Positions 1 through 9,324 of a DNA stretch of 64,000 nt are shown here, piece after piece (position 1 is the stretch's first letter; each line of letters begins with the position of its first letter). Below the pieces are notes generated by a model. That model searched no databases. It worked only from the letters and a program-made list of their open reading frames with translations, and had not been told where the DNA came from. Location of the stretch: positions 434,001 to 498,000 of the forward strand of contig NZ_FTMD01000001.1 in NCBI RefSeq assembly GCF_900156155.1. Direction: 5' to 3'. The position numbers and the translations under genes were made by a program. Source of the stretch: Aromatoleum tolulyticum (GTDB lineage Bacteria > Pseudomonadota > Gammaproteobacteria > Burkholderiales > Rhodocyclaceae).

Positions 1-3000
1 GGTCCAACAGGTTGTGCGCAAGCCGGGTGGAATGCTCGGTCGTGGCGACCAGCAACGCGGACTCCTGCCCGCTAGCGCTGGTGAGCGTCAGGCTCATGAA
101 GCGTTCGGCAGCGCGCGGTGCGCCCTTGCGCTGCATCACCAGACGCAGCCAGCGTCGGTAGTGGCCGGAGATGTCTGTCACAGCCTGAGCAAAACTGACG
201 ACAGTCTCGTCCGTCCAGGCGTCCAAAGGGAGCTGGACGAGTAGGCTGGCCACGGAATCGAGCCACTTCTCGTCCGTCAGCGTTAAGTCCGTGCAACGCA
301 GGATAAAGCTCTTGAGTCGGGCGTCTGCCAATCCGGTAGCGGTACCAGAGCATTCGGACTGCAACTGGCTGCGGATCTTGCCAAGCGGGCCGATCATCTC
401 AAACGCTTGCCCCAGCTCTGTGACCACAACATCCTGCAGCTTGCGTTGGCTCATGCCCAGATCAACCAGCGCCGCAGACAGCCATTCTTGAAAGGGGCGT
501 TTCCCCTTGCTCTGGGCATACACTTTAGGCAGCGTCGAGGTCAGCAACTGGATCGGATCCTGCGCTTTGCGCAAAGCCGAGCGAACCAGTGCGGCATCCT
601 TGCTGACTCGTCCTGTCTGTTGAGTGAAATCCGACAGCCGTCCGAACCAGCGGTACAGGGCCCGAGCTAGCTCCAGATATGTCGCTTCGCCGCTGGGCAC
701 GGCCCCAAGCGAGGCAAGCACAGCGCCGTAGTCACGCAACAAATTGTGGCCGCCCTGCGCCTGCGGGAGTTCGCGCAACGTGAACGTGTGCGGATTCCGA
801 TGCATGCGCTGAAGGTGCTCGCTCGTGAGTTCCAGCACCAGTGTGCCCCGCTCGAAGACTGCGCAGCGACTGCGATGGATCATCAGGTAAAGCGTGACCC
901 ATACGCTGGCTGGACCATTGCGTACACCAAACGGCGGAGCTGCAAGCTCCTGAAGCACTTGCTCGAACGTGGGTGCCTCGTCTCTCGTCAGGACGAGCGA
1001 AATCTCAGTCCAGAGTGCGCAGATGTCGACGCGAGCCCCAAGCTTGGGTTCAACGAGCTCGCAGTCGTTGCCGTCGGCCTGCCATATGCCCGTGTCGCGC
1101 AACAGCGTGGCGTGGATTAGCCGCTCGGGCGGGTACTCGTTGTCGCGAAAGAGTGTGGCTCCACCGGAACCAGCCAGCAGAGCGTCAAGCAACCGCTGAC
1201 GCGCAAGGACGATAGCGGAAGCGGGGCGATCCTTGTTGATCAGCTCGTTGATGATGCGCGGAGCACGGTGGAAGACCTTCTCGAACATCCAAGATGCCAC
1301 CTGGCCGACGTTCATCGACTCGCTGTCCGGCACAGCCTTACCCTGGTGCCAATACACTGGGCCAATGCGCCCCGGATTAGACGCCAATGCGGACAACACG
1401 AGTGCATCGACATCCTCTTTGGCCTGATGGAGGCGGCTCTCGACGTACTGGCTGGTCCAGGGATCGAGCCGCTTGGCCGCTACCTCGCGCTGCACCGCCA
1501 GCCAGATCGCCAACTCTGCGAGCGCCGCCCGCCCCCGAGCGGACAGCGACAGGCAGCAGTGCACGCTGAGCGGATCGTCCGCGTCGCGTACGCGGTCCAG
1601 GACTTGTCGCTCTTCCCGTGAGTCTGCCGTCACCAGGATTAAGCGGAGCCAGCCGTCAGGTTGCCCGTCTGAATCACTTCTGTTGGCGCCTGCATGGGGC
1701 CACGCGGTGACTGTTCCGACATCAATGGCTAGTGTGCGGATCGTTCCCCGGCGGTCATAGTGCTTGTTGGCCACAACCAACCGATTCCCAAGCGCGTGCG
1801 AAGCACCACGCACAGTAAGCTCGTCGTCGCCCGCCTGCGCCGCTTGCTCGTAGAGCGCTTCGATGTTAATGGCATCTGATACAGCGAATCCGTATTCGGA
1901 ACGGCTGTGGCGGCAGATCAGCAAGCCTTGGTCCACCAGGCGGTCAAGTAGCGTCCGTGTCTCAGAGACTGAGAGGTTGCCGAGCGCGAATGCGACCAAC
2001 TCCGGAGTAATGCGTAGCGCGAGGGGTGCCTGCACCAACTCCAACACGGCGATGGTCTTGAGTGCCACCAGAGCGTCCGCGTCTTTCGCCTGCCTCTCAA
2101 TGCTGACGAGTGCAAATGCCCAACGACGCTCTGCAGCGAGATCGCGAAAGCGTAGCCCATTCCCCGAAGCCAGATAGTCGAACACCTGAGCCAGGCGATA
2201 CCAGGGGTATCCCTCTACGGAGGTGACTTGCGCAAAGTCCCGAAGCCCCGCCGGCTCGTTGCTGTTGAGGAAGGCATGGAATGAGCGCTCGCTCTGACCA
2301 TAGCGTTTGGAGACGACGGCCAGCGAAGCCAGCGTCAGCGGATGGAGGGGGTAAAGTTTCTCGGGATGCTGGAACAGACGACGGTCAGCGGGGGTTGGCG
2401 CCCGAAGGATGGATTGCTCCAGCGCCGTTGCGAATAGAGACCGTGCGGCACCCACGAGTTTGGAATCGCGGTGCAGCGCCGGCTTAGTGCCTAGCGCATG
2501 GGTCGCGAAGTGGACGTAGCGCTCGACGGGCTCGTCGAAGGGTATCTCCTCGAAGCGCGACGCGACCTTGTGCCATTCGTCCCCCAGAGCGCGGCCAATG
2601 CCTGCCGCGTAGCTCGCGAAGTGCTGGTGCTGAAGCACAACCATCGCGAGAGAATCGTCCCCTTGCCGGCATGCTTCCTCAGCCAGTTGTTGAAGTGCGA
2701 TCAGGTCCCCTGCTTCTGGGTGCATCGCGGCGTGCTCGACGAACTTGCCCACTTCATCAACCAGGAGCAACGTGCCAGAGAAACCCTGTGCTCGAGCGAC
2801 AGACGCGAAATCGCGCATCAGTTCCCCGGCAACCGCGTTGATGGGGCGCCCCTTGTAGAGGCCCGGCTCGCTCAGATGGCGCTTCAGGGCGTTTGCCCCT
2901 TTGCCTTGGTGCCAGCCTTCCAGAGCGCGATGGACTTCCGCTTCCAGCGCTAATCCGATGGACAGCCGCGCTCCCACGATCGCGAGCGCGAAACGCTTGG

Positions 3001-3322
3001 AACTTGCGAATAGGTCGGCGACAGACGCGGAGGCTTCCCGCAGCATTTCCGAGGCCGCAGGATGAGTGTCACGACCAGCGAGCAATTGGGCAAGCACAAT
3101 CCCCAGCGCCGACTTGCCGCTTCCGTACGGACCAACCACTTTCCAGGCACGCTGAGACCGACACTCCGCAAGCGCCGTACCGATCTGCTTGAGCGCCTGG
3201 ACGGCATTGGGCGTAGGCAGGTAGCTGGCGATGGTCGTATCGTCGTGAAGGTCGCGGCTCAGCGAGATTGAGCGGGTGTGGTGCGCGTTCAGCTCCAGTC
3301 CATCGATGATTCGTTTAAGCAT
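1..3322 (-). CDS. Very large P-loop ATPase of a DUF4007-associated locus (3' end beyond window)
   Basis: Translating the minus strand from the ATG at 3322 gives an uninterrupted frame of 1107 codons to the window edge, so the protein is longer than 1107 residues. It carries a Walker A motif, GPYGSGKS, at residues 64-71 and a Walker B-like LLLVDEVGK at about 185-193, followed by a long largely helical region without recognisable enzymatic motifs. No membrane segment is evident. The start overlaps the stop of the DUF4007 gene by 8 bases, so the two are probably co-translated. Large ATPases of this size (BrxC/PglY-like, DUF499-like) are core parts of BREX-type and related anti-phage loci. That assignment is inference from size, motif and context, not from a database match. 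Confidence 0.85.
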   Translation of the reverse strand, partial: MLKRIIDGLELNAHHTRSISLSRDLHDDTTIASYLPTPNAVQALKQIGTALAECRSQRAWKVVGPYGSGKSALGIVLAQLLAGRDTHPAASEMLREASASVADLFASSKRFALAIVGARLSIGLALEAEVHRALEGWHQGKGANALKRHLSEPGLYKGRPINAVAGELMRDFASVARAQGFSGTLLLVDEVGKFVEHAAMHPEAGDLIALQQLAEEACRQGDDSLAMVVLQHQHFASYAAGIGRALGDEWHKVASRFEEIPFDEPVERYVHFATHALGTKPALHRDSKLVGAARSLFATALEQSILRAPTPADRRLFQHPEKLYPLHPLTLASLAVVSKRYGQSERSFHAFLNSNEPAGLRDFAQVTSVEGYPWYRLAQVFDYLASGNGLRFRDLAAERRWAFALVSIERQAKDADALVALKTIAVLELVQAPLALRITPELVAFALGNLSVSETRTLLDRLVDQGLLICRHSRSEYGFAVSDAINIEALYEQAAQAGDDELTVRGASHALGNRLVVANKHYDRRGTIRTLAIDVGTVTAWPHAGANRSDSDGQPDGWLRLILVTADSREERQVLDRVRDADDPLSVHCCLSLSARGRAALAELAIWLAVQREVAAKRLDPWTSQYVESRLHQAKEDVDALVLSALASNPGRIGPVYWHQGKAVPDSESMNVGQVASWMFEKVFHRAPRIINELINKDRPASAIVLARQRLLDALLAGSGGATLFRDNEYPPERLIHATLLRDTGIWQADGNDCELVEPKLGARVDICALWTEISLVLTRDEAPTFEQVLQELAAPPFGVRNGPASVWVTLYLMIHRSRCAVFERGTLVLELTSEHLQRMHRNPHTFTLRELPQAQGGHNLLRDYGAVLASLGAVPSGEATYLELARALYRWFGRLSDFTQQTGRVSKDAALVRSALRKAQDPIQLLTSTLPKVYAQSKGKRPFQEWLSAALVDLGMSQRKLQDVVVTELGQAFEMIGPLGKIRSQLQSECSGTATGLADARLKSFILRCTDLTLTDEKWLDSVASLLVQLPLDAWTDETVVSFAQAVTDISGHYRRWLRLVMQRKGAPRAAERFMSLTLTSASGQESALLVATTEHSTRLAHNLLD

Positions 3323-4220
3323 GGATGGGAGCCTCCTCGTGTGCATCCAGTAGGTAGTACGGATCGACGCGGTCGCGGTGAAGTACAACGCTTTGCGTGT
3401 CGGAGGTGTCGACGAAACGCACGGCATCGCGCAAGGGGCCTTGTGCCACGTTCTCCACGAAAGCGCGCAACTGGTGTTCATCTAAGCGGAAGACGACCCC
3501 GGGGCTGTTCACCCCCTTGAGCAGACGATGGAAATCCACAGATGACGAGCCTTGTTCGGACGAAGCTACAAACTCCACTAACGCAATAGCAAACACGCGC
3601 AGGCTCAAACCGATTGGCGCGCGAAGATCGGTGTTAAAGACGATACGTCCATCTTCTTCCTTGGCGGCGCGCAGCAATGCAAGATCCTGCAGCGGGCACC
3701 AAGAGGTGTCGTCGCCACTACGCTCGGCTTGGTAGTAACTTTGGAGAAAGATGGCTGCATGCTGCTCCAGCGTGCTGGCGGCGAGCGGCCTGGCTGAACC
3801 TTCGGCGCGTTGGGCCAGTGCCGCGACCAGCCGCTGACGGTCGAAGCGCACCAGTCGCCCCTCACCAAACACTTCTGACCAGGCTGCCAGCGCCGCACGA
3901 GTACATAGACGCCAATGCAACAACCACAGCGACTCAAGAGACTCCAGATGCTGGTCCCACCCGTGCTTGGGGTCGAGCAGCTTGCGTCCGACGGGACCAG
4001 GTTGGTGCCCATGACCCGTCACGGACACAAGAATGCCCGTGGCCTCGCACCAGAATTGCAGCGACTTCAGCATGTTGCGACCGATACCCAGAGCGTGCAT
4101 TGCCCGCTCTTCATCCTTCAAAAGGCCGGGCTCGACAGAGACCGCCTGGTAGGCCTTTGGTAACCAGCCATATCGGCAGACGAAGGACTCGTGTCCGGAA
4201 AAGCGATCGGTGACTGTCAT
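3315..4220 (-). CDS. DUF4007 family protein
   Basis: A 301-residue protein beginning MTVTDRFSGHESFVCRYGWLP, the typical opening of DUF4007 proteins (GHE-F--R--WL-K). Its biochemical role is not established. From memory, unverified, DUF4007 domains occur next to or fused with PAPS-reductase-like proteins in phosphorothioation-type and BREX-4-like defence loci. No catalytic motif or membrane segment can be pointed to. Its start overlaps the stop of the upstream AbrB-like gene as ATGA (4217-4220), and its stop overlaps the start of the large ATPase, so all three form one tightly coupled operon inserted after TIGR03747. Family call is fairly sure; function is unknown. Confidence 0.8.
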   Translation of the reverse strand: MTVTDRFSGHESFVCRYGWLPKAYQAVSVEPGLLKDEERAMHALGIGRNMLKSLQFWCEATGILVSVTGHGHQPGPVGRKLLDPKHGWDQHLESLESLWLLHWRLCTRAALAAWSEVFGEGRLVRFDRQRLVAALAQRAEGSARPLAASTLEQHAAIFLQSYYQAERSGDDTSWCPLQDLALLRAAKEEDGRIVFNTDLRAPIGLSLRVFAIALVEFVASSEQGSSSVDFHRLLKGVNSPGVVFRLDEHQLRAFVENVAQGPLRDAVRFVDTSDTQSVVLHRDRVDPYYLLDAHEEAPIHA

Positions 4221-4435
4221 GGTGCCTTGGTCTTGTTCTTGGTGCGTTTCGCGCCGATAGAAGCCTCAGCGGCCTCTGCCGATGGAGAGCGTTCGACGAT
4301 GATGGCCTTTGTGGTAGCGTCGAAATACAGATCCACTGAATCACCCTCCTGGATGCCGGCATTGCGTAGCAACGCTTCAGTGAGGGCAATTCGTCCCATT
4401 TTCTGTACTTTTTTTGTACCGAAATGAATCTTCAT
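4217..4435 (-). CDS. AbrB/MazE-like DNA-binding protein
   Basis: A 72-residue protein that contains a SpoVT/AbrB swapped-hairpin pattern (KMGRIALTEALLRNAGIQEG then DSVDLYFDATTKAIIVERSP) followed by a basic tail. The ATG at 4435 is chosen because a longer frame to 4579 would run back through the end of TIGR03747 and lacks family similarity. Such proteins act as antitoxins or as autorepressors. Here no toxin follows and the partner is the DUF4007 gene, joined by an ATGA overlap, so a role as regulator of the cargo operon is the simplest inference. A near-palindrome, GGGAATATTAACCC at 4473-4486, lies just upstream and could be its operator. Confidence 0.75.
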   Translation of the reverse strand: MKIHFGTKKVQKMGRIALTEALLRNAGIQEGDSVDLYFDATTKAIIVERSPSAEAAEASIGAKRTKNKTKAP

Positions 4436-4517
4436 GAAGTACCCATCAGGGCGAAAACTGGTCAGTAAAGTAGGGAATATTAACCCAATACAGCCCTCAT
4501 CAGATACAAGGCATGCG
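4436..4517 (-). promoter_or_regulatory. AT-rich promoter region of the cargo operon
   Basis: This 82-base gap between the TIGR03747 stop and the AbrB-like start is much richer in A+T than its surroundings. It contains GGGAATATTAACCC (4473-4486), a dyad that an AbrB-like autoregulator might bind. I cannot fix a clear -35/-10 pair with good spacing, so the exact promoter is not claimed. It also marks the left boundary between transfer backbone and inserted cargo. Confidence 0.4.
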
Positions 4518-5267
4518 CTATAAATATTTCTTGAACGTTCCCGCCGCGATGTCCACCGCAGCCCCCAGCAATACTGCACTAGGCAGCAGGATCAGCAGCG
4601 GATGGACGCTCACCGGCAGTGCCAAGTAAGTCACCCACGGCAGGATAGCCAGCGGCATCAGGCTGGCTTTCGCACGGTGGTAGACGAACCCTGATTCGCG
4701 CCCAGCTCCGAAGCTGCGCACGTCGCGCCGCACCAGCCCATCCACCAGGCCGACGAAGGCGGCCATCAGGAACAGCGGCAAGGTCAGCGTCAGCACCAGC
4801 AGCCTCACGAGAAATACGAGCACGGTGTAGGCCGAGGCGATCAGGTAGCTCTCCATATGCACATAGACCATGCCCAAGTAGTACCGGAAGTCATGGGTCT
4901 TGCTGCGGGCGCCGGCGCTGGCCTGCGTGGCGGCATCGCGTATCCAGTCGAGCAACCCGCTTTTCACGAACAACCAGTCGTAGGCCAGCTCAACGAGATG
5001 CAGGGTGGCGCGTCCTGGTTCCTGCACCAGTACGCTGCGCGTGAAGCTCTCAGACACCAGGGCCAGCTCGTGGTTGAGCATGCCCTGGGCGTGGCGCCAG
5101 CTTTCCTCGGGCCAGAAGAAGTGCATCCCGACGCACTCGATCACGATGCACAGGAGAAGCGAACCGCACAGCACGCCGAAGAACCGGAACGGCAAGGTGA
5201 TGAGGCCCGCGATCAGCCCCTGCTGGCGGACCTGCTGGCGCTGCGCCGCGACGGCCGGATCGCTCAC
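4518..5267 (-). CDS. TIGR03747 family ICE membrane protein
   Basis: A 249-residue protein with about four hydrophobic segments (roughly residues 17-48, 130-165, and two between 200 and 245), matching the ICE membrane protein family TIGR03747, which always accompanies the coupling protein in this ICE type. Its precise job in mating is unknown. Its ATG overlaps the traD stop (ATGA, 5264-5267), so it is translationally coupled to traD. In related elements it is normally followed by the RAQPRD/TIGR03758 mating-pair genes. Here the cargo operon follows instead, so this is an insertion point. Confidence 0.88.
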   Translation of the reverse strand: MSDPAVAAQRQQVRQQGLIAGLITLPFRFFGVLCGSLLLCIVIECVGMHFFWPEESWRHAQGMLNHELALVSESFTRSVLVQEPGRATLHLVELAYDWLFVKSGLLDWIRDAATQASAGARSKTHDFRYYLGMVYVHMESYLIASAYTVLVFLVRLLVLTLTLPLFLMAAFVGLVDGLVRRDVRSFGAGRESGFVYHRAKASLMPLAILPWVTYLALPVSVHPLLILLPSAVLLGAAVDIAAGTFKKYL

Positions 5268-7435
5268 GTGCAGGCGCCTTCCTCGCCAGCCTCATCGGCC
5301 GCAGCCATCTGCTGGAAGTTCGCCAGCAGATCGTCCGGCAGCGCCTGATCCTGGAAGCCAGGGACGCCCTCGCTCTCCCACCACTCGCCGGCCTCGACGT
5401 AATGCTGCCGCATGTAGCCGGCCAGCTCCTGCAAGTCCTTGGGCATAGCCTCGTCGGGGTCGGGTGCCGGCAGCGGCATGCGGATCTTCCACAGTTGCCC
5501 GCCTTCGATGAGCGCGAAGCATTGTCCTTTGGGTAGTCCGACCACGTGTGCCGGCTCGATCAGCGGCACGCTGTTGCTGCTGATTCGGTCCTGGGTGTTG
5601 GAGGTGAATGCGGTGTTGCCGGTCGGGTCGGAGCTGTCGGTCGCGCCGCTCATCACCGTGGTTGCATAGACCTCGACCTTGGGAAGTTGCCGCGTCAGCA
5701 GCTCGGCCGTGGCGGTCTCGCGCACGCGCAGCATGAACAGGTTGTTGAAGTTGCCGACGACCTGGCCGGCCTTGGCGCGGTTGCCGATGCGCGCTTCGAT
5801 GTCCGAGAGCGTCTGCGTGTAGGCCGTGACCTGGACTCCGGCGCCACCGCCCTTGTTGATCATCGGGATGAACTCGTCGCCCATCAGCTCGTTGAACTCG
5901 TCGGCATGGACGTTGATCGGCACCTTTACGCCGGCGGAGGCGCCCGGCAGGCCATCGTCGATGCCGAACTTGTAGATGTGCCCGGCAACCGACACCAGGT
6001 CGCTGAACATCGAATTGCCCACGGCGGCGGCGACCTCCGCATCCGACAGCGCATCCAGACCGACGTAGACCACCGCACGCTTGCGGATGATCTGCATCCA
6101 GTCGAAGATCGGCCGCGGGTCGTCGAGGTCCGAGTAGTTCGGTGCGAGCAGTTGGGCGATCTTGCCGGTGGTCAGCTTCTCCAGGAGCGGCAGGAGACTC
6201 GCCACGATCTTGTCGAAGTAGGTGCGGTCATAGCGCACCGCGCTGCGCAGGCCGTCAAGCACCGGGTCGTAGATGCGCACCTGCGAGAGGTACTGCTCCA
6301 GCGCTACGACGCGCTTCTCGCGGCCGATCATGTTGCGCGGGATGTTCTTGTCGTTCAGCCTGGCTTCGAGCTGGACGATGATCTCCCAGGCCTTCGGCTC
6401 GTTCTTCGCGAAGAAGTGCTGGGCGTACTCGATGAACAGCGCATCGATGTTGACGACGTGGCGCTGGATCAGCAGGTAGTCGGGCCGCTGCCCCAGTTCC
6501 ACCAGGGCCCGGGCGATGATGTTGACGAAGCGCCAGGCGAACTCGCGGAAGGCGGCGCTGTTGCCCTCGCCCGAGAGCTGGCCCGCGATGCGGGTGGCGA
6601 CTTCCGAGATGCGACCGAAACGGCCCACGGCGTTGTAGCGCGCCGAGATGTCCGGCCAGCCCAGGTGGAAGACGTAGAACTCGCCTTCGCGCCCGGCGCG
6701 CCCGGCCTCCACGTACATGCGTTTCAGCAGATCGGCATCGCCCTTGGGGTCGAAGACGATCACCACCTCGTGCTGGCCATTGACCTTGCGGCGAATGTCC
6801 TGGGTGATGAAGAGTTCGCCCAGGCGTGTCTTGCCCACGCGCGTGGTGCCCAGGACCAGCGAATGGCCGACCCGCTCCCCCAGCGGCAAGGTGACGTCGA
6901 CCTCGTTCGGCTCGATGCCGTGCAGGCGAGGCAGTCCGCCGACTGGCTGCAGCGGGCGCGCCGGATTGAGCGGGCTGTCCCAGGCCAGGGCCTTCGCCAA
7001 CTTCGAGACCGGGAACGGGGCGAACTCCAGCCGTTCCTCGATCCGCCGCGCCGCCCGATAGATCGCCGTCGGCTCCACGTAGCGGCGGAACTCCGGCCGG
7101 TAGGTCTGCATGAGCCGGTGCGTGTGGCGCTGGTCCCAGCGGAAGCCCCGGCCGATGAACAGCCGCTGCTGGCTCACCGGTACGTCGCGGCTCGTCATCA
7201 CGTAGCGCGGCAATCTGCGGATGTTGCGCCGGTAGCGCAGGATGGCCCAAGCGTCCCGCAGGCGGATGGTGCCGAAGGTCAGAAATGCCAGCGCGCTGCC
7301 CAGCCCCAGCAAGGGGCTCAGCGCGAGCGACCACGGCGCCACCAGGCACAGTAGCGCGGCGCCGGCACAGACCGCGACGGTGTACAGCTCCACCGCTGGC
7401 CGCAGCAACACCTCGACGGCTTGGGACTGGGCCAT
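5264..7435 (-). CDS. traD: Conjugative coupling protein TraD (SXT/TOL type)
   Basis: A 723-residue type IV coupling protein that recruits the relaxosome to the mating channel and pumps DNA at the inner membrane. Two N-terminal hydrophobic segments (about 15-33 and 36-58) are followed by a nucleotide-binding domain with Walker A GTTRVGKT at 196-203 and a Walker B-like VIVFDPKGDAD about 25 residues later. A C-terminal acidic tail (DEAGEEGACT) fits a substrate-recognition end. Length is usual for the SXT/TOL subfamily. It sits between TIGR03765 and TIGR03747, the conserved order of clc-type ICEs, and is intact. Confidence 0.94.
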   Translation of the reverse strand: MAQSQAVEVLLRPAVELYTVAVCAGAALLCLVAPWSLALSPLLGLGSALAFLTFGTIRLRDAWAILRYRRNIRRLPRYVMTSRDVPVSQQRLFIGRGFRWDQRHTHRLMQTYRPEFRRYVEPTAIYRAARRIEERLEFAPFPVSKLAKALAWDSPLNPARPLQPVGGLPRLHGIEPNEVDVTLPLGERVGHSLVLGTTRVGKTRLGELFITQDIRRKVNGQHEVVIVFDPKGDADLLKRMYVEAGRAGREGEFYVFHLGWPDISARYNAVGRFGRISEVATRIAGQLSGEGNSAAFREFAWRFVNIIARALVELGQRPDYLLIQRHVVNIDALFIEYAQHFFAKNEPKAWEIIVQLEARLNDKNIPRNMIGREKRVVALEQYLSQVRIYDPVLDGLRSAVRYDRTYFDKIVASLLPLLEKLTTGKIAQLLAPNYSDLDDPRPIFDWMQIIRKRAVVYVGLDALSDAEVAAAVGNSMFSDLVSVAGHIYKFGIDDGLPGASAGVKVPINVHADEFNELMGDEFIPMINKGGGAGVQVTAYTQTLSDIEARIGNRAKAGQVVGNFNNLFMLRVRETATAELLTRQLPKVEVYATTVMSGATDSSDPTGNTAFTSNTQDRISSNSVPLIEPAHVVGLPKGQCFALIEGGQLWKIRMPLPAPDPDEAMPKDLQELAGYMRQHYVEAGEWWESEGVPGFQDQALPDDLLANFQQMAAADEAGEEGACT

Positions 7436-7455
7436 GGCCGGCGCTTCACGTCACT

Positions 7456-7992
7456 TCAGGGCTCGATGCCGGTGGCGGTGATCAGCACCGGGTAGTGGCG
7501 GATGCCCAGCCGCTGGGCCAGGTCGTCGCCCGAGGCCGGCGAGAGCGTCAGCCCCGGTGCGAGGCGGCGCAGCTCGGCCAGAGCTTCGGGCGAAGCCACG
7601 TTGACCACCAGCCCCACCGCGTGCAGCTCCTGCAGCGCCGCCCGCCTCTGCTTGAGCCAGGTGCGGGACCGGTCGTCGTCGCCGAGCAGGAATAGCGGCG
7701 TGAGGCCCGATGCGCGAATCACACGGCGTGGCTCGTCGCCCGGTGACAGCCGCGCCGAGCGCACCGGCAGCATGGCCGCCTCGGCATCGGCCGCGCTACC
7801 CACGCGGGGAACCGGTTCCGGCACCGGGGGTGTGGCGCGATCCGAGTCTTGGGGACCCAATGCCTGGTAGTACGGCAGCGCCGAGGTGCCACTGCGGTCC
7901 TCGACGACGATCAGCGGTTCGGAGGTGGCTTGGACGGCGGTACTCGCGGCCAAGAGCAGTCCCAGAGTGGCGGTGAAGAGGATGCGGTTCAT
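7456..7992 (-). CDS. TIGR03765 / PFL_4695 family ICE protein, exported
   Basis: A 178-residue protein starting MNRILFTATLGLLLAASTAV, a clear signal peptide, with likely cleavage after VQA. This start (7992) is preferred over an upstream in-frame one at 8130 because it supplies the signal peptide and gives an ATGA overlap with the transglycosylase stop. The mature part ends with GIRHYPVLITATGIEP, characteristic of the TIGR03765 family, probably a thioredoxin-fold-like periplasmic component of the mating apparatus. The function is not established. Confidence 0.87.
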   Translation of the reverse strand: MNRILFTATLGLLLAASTAVQATSEPLIVVEDRSGTSALPYYQALGPQDSDRATPPVPEPVPRVGSAADAEAAMLPVRSARLSPGDEPRRVIRASGLTPLFLLGDDDRSRTWLKQRRAALQELHAVGLVVNVASPEALAELRRLAPGLTLSPASGDDLAQRLGIRHYPVLITATGIEP

Positions 7993-8597
7993 GGTGTGGT
8001 GGTCCGGATGGAGGAAAGGGACGCATCCGGACCCAGCACCCGGGCGAGGTGCTGGTGGACGCTGCGGCGGTAACGGGCGGCCGGTGCGCCACCTGCAGGT
8101 CGGTGGTAGCGACCGATGGCGACCAGCCAATCCTCACCGGCCGTGTGTTGCTCCTGCAGGATCTCCGCAGCGATCGCGAGATTGCGGTATGGATCGAGCA
8201 GTTCGCAGGGGTGGACGTAGCGGTGCGCATGGTGGCCGAGGTTGACCTGCCCGAGGCCGGCATCGATGCGGCTGGCCGGCGTGTGAGAGAGAGCCTTGCG
8301 AAGTCCGGTGCAGGCGTTGGCCCGCGTGGGGTAGCGCTCGGCCCTGCCGGCGACATTGAGCGTCCACGGCCAGGGAATCAGGCGGCCGCGCAGCCGGGTG
8401 CCGCTCTCCTGCAGGGCCACTGCGTACAGCACCGGCGACGGCACACCCACCTGTTGCGCAGCGAGCTGGTAGGCTGGGGGCGGCAGTTCCCGGGCAGGAG
8501 CGGGGGACGCACAAGTGCAGGTGCCGAGAACCAGTGCGGCATGGGCGGCCATTGCACTCCACTGCACTAGGCGCCCGGTGGCTATTGGCGCTGCCAT
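7989..8597 (-). CDS. Lytic transglycosylase SLT-domain protein of the transfer operon
   Basis: A 202-residue exported protein with the SLT fold of peptidoglycan lytic transglycosylases. The catalytic glutamate is in VALQESGT, and the later DAGLGQVNLGHHAHRY and PYRNLAIAAEILQEQ segments match the family. Such enzymes open local gaps in murein for the conjugation channel. The ATG at 8597 is chosen since it yields a plausible hydrophobic leader (MAAHAALVLGTC) and overlaps the TIGR03759 stop by 16 bases. An upstream in-frame extension to 8942 lies entirely inside the TIGR03759 gene and is unlikely. Confidence 0.88.
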   Translation of the reverse strand: MAAPIATGRLVQWSAMAAHAALVLGTCTCASPAPARELPPPAYQLAAQQVGVPSPVLYAVALQESGTRLRGRLIPWPWTLNVAGRAERYPTRANACTGLRKALSHTPASRIDAGLGQVNLGHHAHRYVHPCELLDPYRNLAIAAEILQEQHTAGEDWLVAIGRYHRPAGGAPAARYRRSVHQHLARVLGPDASLSSIRTTTP

Positions 8598-9313
8598 TGG
8601 CCGTTCACCTCGTGCACCACGGCTGGCAGTTCGCCGGGCAAGCCAAGGGACAGCCAGCGCCCGGCGTCGTGATTGAGCGTGATCGTGCGTGCCTGGACGC
8701 GTCCGGGATCGATGCCGGCCTGGGCCGCCCACTGGCGGATGCGCGCATCGTCCTGACGGCTTCCGACCATGTAGAGATCGAAGGATGTGCCGGCCGCCTG
8801 CAATTGGCGCACGCGCTGCTCGCACGGCGGGCAATCGGCTTTCACGAAAACGGCCAGCCGGCCGGACCCCTTGTTGCCGGAACCGGGCGCATGCGCGCCG
8901 GGCAGGTTCACGCGCTGCTGGCCCGGGAAGAGGCGCTTCCACGCAGCATCGTAGGCGCGTTGGTAGGCAAGTGTCTTATTCACGCGCCTGGATTCCGCCT
9001 GCACCTGCAGTTCCGCATAGCGGTTGCGTTCCTCGTAGCTGCGGGCCTCGATGCCCAGGGCAGTGAGTGGATCGAGGTTGGGCGAATAGATGCCGAGCGG
9101 CCCCTGCATCAGTTGCCGGTAGCGCGCCCATTCCTCGGGGCGCAGCCCCCAGTCCCGCGCCTGGCGTTCGTCGAGTGCGGCGTCCATGCTGTTCTGCACC
9201 TGGCTCGGAGCCGCTCGGGAAGTGGTCACCGGTGCTGATTGCGCGACTGTATCGGCCGCAGCGATGGTGAGGGCCATGGCAAGGCTGATCGCAGACGCAA
9301 ATCCCGGTTTCAT
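8582..9313 (-). CDS. TIGR03759 family ICE protein with thioredoxin-like CPPC motif
   Basis: A 243-residue protein with an N-terminal signal peptide (MKPGFASAISLAMALTIAAA). The middle region contains the family signature RDWGLRPEEWARYRQLMQGP. The C-terminal half has VFVKADCPPCEQRV, a CxxC motif in a thioredoxin-like context, so it may act on periplasmic disulphides of pilus or channel proteins; that is inference. It lies in the conserved PilL2-to-traD operon. Confidence 0.87.
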   Translation of the reverse strand: MKPGFASAISLAMALTIAAADTVAQSAPVTTSRAAPSQVQNSMDAALDERQARDWGLRPEEWARYRQLMQGPLGIYSPNLDPLTALGIEARSYEERNRYAELQVQAESRRVNKTLAYQRAYDAAWKRLFPGQQRVNLPGAHAPGSGNKGSGRLAVFVKADCPPCEQRVRQLQAAGTSFDLYMVGSRQDDARIRQWAAQAGIDPGRVQARTITLNHDAGRWLSLGLPGELPAVVHEVNGQWQRQ

Positions 9314-9324
9314 GGCACACGCTC

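Noticed and set aside
5546-7354. 602-codon plus-strand open frame opposite traD
   Set aside because: It is an antisense shadow of the GC-rich traD gene, with low-complexity R/D/H/V composition and no family features.
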